Below, one piece after another: positions 63,552 through 64,000 of a stretch of 64,000 bases of DNA; positions within the stretch are counted from its first letter, which is position 1; each line of letters begins with the position of its first letter. The stretch lies in the NCBI RefSeq assembly GCF_963667135.1, contig NZ_OY762974.1, forward strand, positions 992,001-1,056,000, given 5' to 3'. A program made the position numbers and the translations under genes. The DNA comes from an uncultured Macellibacteroides sp. GTDB taxonomy: Bacteria > Bacteroidota > Bacteroidia > Bacteroidales > Tannerellaceae. The notes under the pieces were generated by a model. That model was given only the letters and a program-made list of their open reading frames with translations, was not told the origin of the DNA and made no database searches.

Positions 63552-64000
63552 ATAAAGTCCGTTGCCCTCTTTCTTCCATGTATACGTATCCGATTTCCCT
63601 GCTTCGAATTTACCCAGATGAAACCACGCATCCTGATAAATCCACACCCCCTGATCATTCTGATCGGGCGAAAGAATCTGATAGAATGCGTTTTCTTTTT
63701 CTACATCCCTGATAGATAGCTGGTCGTAACGGGGAGTCACATCCTTCTTGTTGGAGAAAACCCAGATCTGAAGAAAGCGGGCATCACTATCCTGTCTTTT
63801 ATTGAACTCGCTGTGATACACCCCGGATCCTGCGCTCATCACCTGCACTTCGCCCTCTTTAATTACCGCCACATTCCCCATACTGTCTTTATGCTCCAGT
63901 TCGCCCGACAAAGGGATAGAGATAATTTCCATATTGTCGTGAGGGTGTTTTCCAAAACCCATACCTGCACTCACCCTATCATCGTTCAGCACCCTCAACG
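63405..64000 (-). CDS. Pirin family protein (5' end outside window)
   Basis: Bicupin protein of the pirin family, cytoplasmic metal-binding proteins, some with quercetinase activity. The open frame reaches the window edge, so about 40 N-terminal residues are missing; the TTG at 63998 is not the true start. The N-terminal cupin metal motif GFGKHPHDNMEIISIPLSGELEHKDSMG and SAGSGVYHSEFN are present, as is the C-terminal cupin (KEGNGLYIFVLEGQADVDG). Its 3' end is duplicated at 51009-51168. Confidence 0.93.
   Translation of the reverse strand, partial: LRVLNDDRVSAGMGFGKHPHDNMEIISIPLSGELEHKDSMGNVAVIKEGEVQVMSAGSGVYHSEFNKRQDSDARFLQIWVFSNKKDVTPRYDQLSIRDVEKENAFYQILSPDQNDQGVWIYQDAWFHLGKFEAGKSDTYTWKKEGNGLYIFVLEGQADVDGQLLDKRDGYGIWETDKVTIKATQDAKLLLMEVPMTN

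Overview
The window looks like a chromosomal segment of an anaerobic member of the Bacteroidota, order Bacteroidales (a Parabacteroides/Tannerellaceae-like genome is my best guess, from gene content only). The evidence is a SusC/SusD pair, three further TonB-dependent receptors, FecR and DUF4249/DUF4252/DUF4374 families, BlaI/M56 fused to a TonB domain, lipoproteins, GH92, and Bacteroidota-style promoters (TTTG or TTG about 20 bp upstream of TAnnTTTG). No transposase, integrase, rRNA or CRISPR array was seen. One tRNA gene (Lys, UUU) is present.

Layout. 1-3671: end of a SusC-like receptor and its SusD-like lipoprotein. 3859-4900: CidA/LrgA and LrgB-type membrane pair. 5029-7522: elongation factor P, RadC, an iron-sulfur assembly factor and LpxH. 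7614-11622 (minus): acetate kinase and phosphotransacetylase, diadenylate cyclase CdaA and dihydropteroate synthase. 11727-20173: MurF, a porin-like barrel, TrpB2, small conserved genes, an M56/TonB-BlaI pair, and an AraC regulator divergent from a KDG kinase/KDPG aldolase operon (20383-22127). 22381-23720 (minus): a DUF3307 membrane protein coupled to a SatD-family protein that retains class III nucleotide-cyclase-like motifs. 24241-33336: two L,D-transpeptidases, cupin, AlkD-like protein, a receptor/DUF4249 pair and a TetR/metallo-beta-lactamase operon. 33718-38769: an ECF sigma factor, FecR and receptor signalling locus. 39011-50919: tRNA-Lys, AI-2E transporter, PBP4-type carboxypeptidase, tricorn-like protease, split LysO, a second ECF sigma operon, GH92 mannosidase and YbjQ.

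The most unusual part is 51009-63551. A 160-bp piece of the 3' end of a pirin gene at 51009-51168 is repeated (2 mismatches) at the 3' end of the intact-looking pirin gene at 63392-63551. Between the copies lies about 12.2 kb of more AT-rich DNA, all on the minus strand, with two cobalamin riboswitches. One precedes a truncated metE that runs by a 4-bp overlap into a three-subunit biotin-dependent acyl-CoA carboxylase operon and an AspT-type transporter. The other precedes a frameshifted TonB-dependent receptor, a DUF4374 lipoprotein and a PepSY membrane protein. The region looks like an inserted B12-responsive island that split the ancestral ybjQ-pirin convergent pair.

Two places deserve most attention. 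One is the SatD/DUF3307 pair, a cyclase-like protein plus membrane partner with a 28-bp operator-like repeat array. The other is the riboswitch-controlled metE-remnant/carboxylase island.
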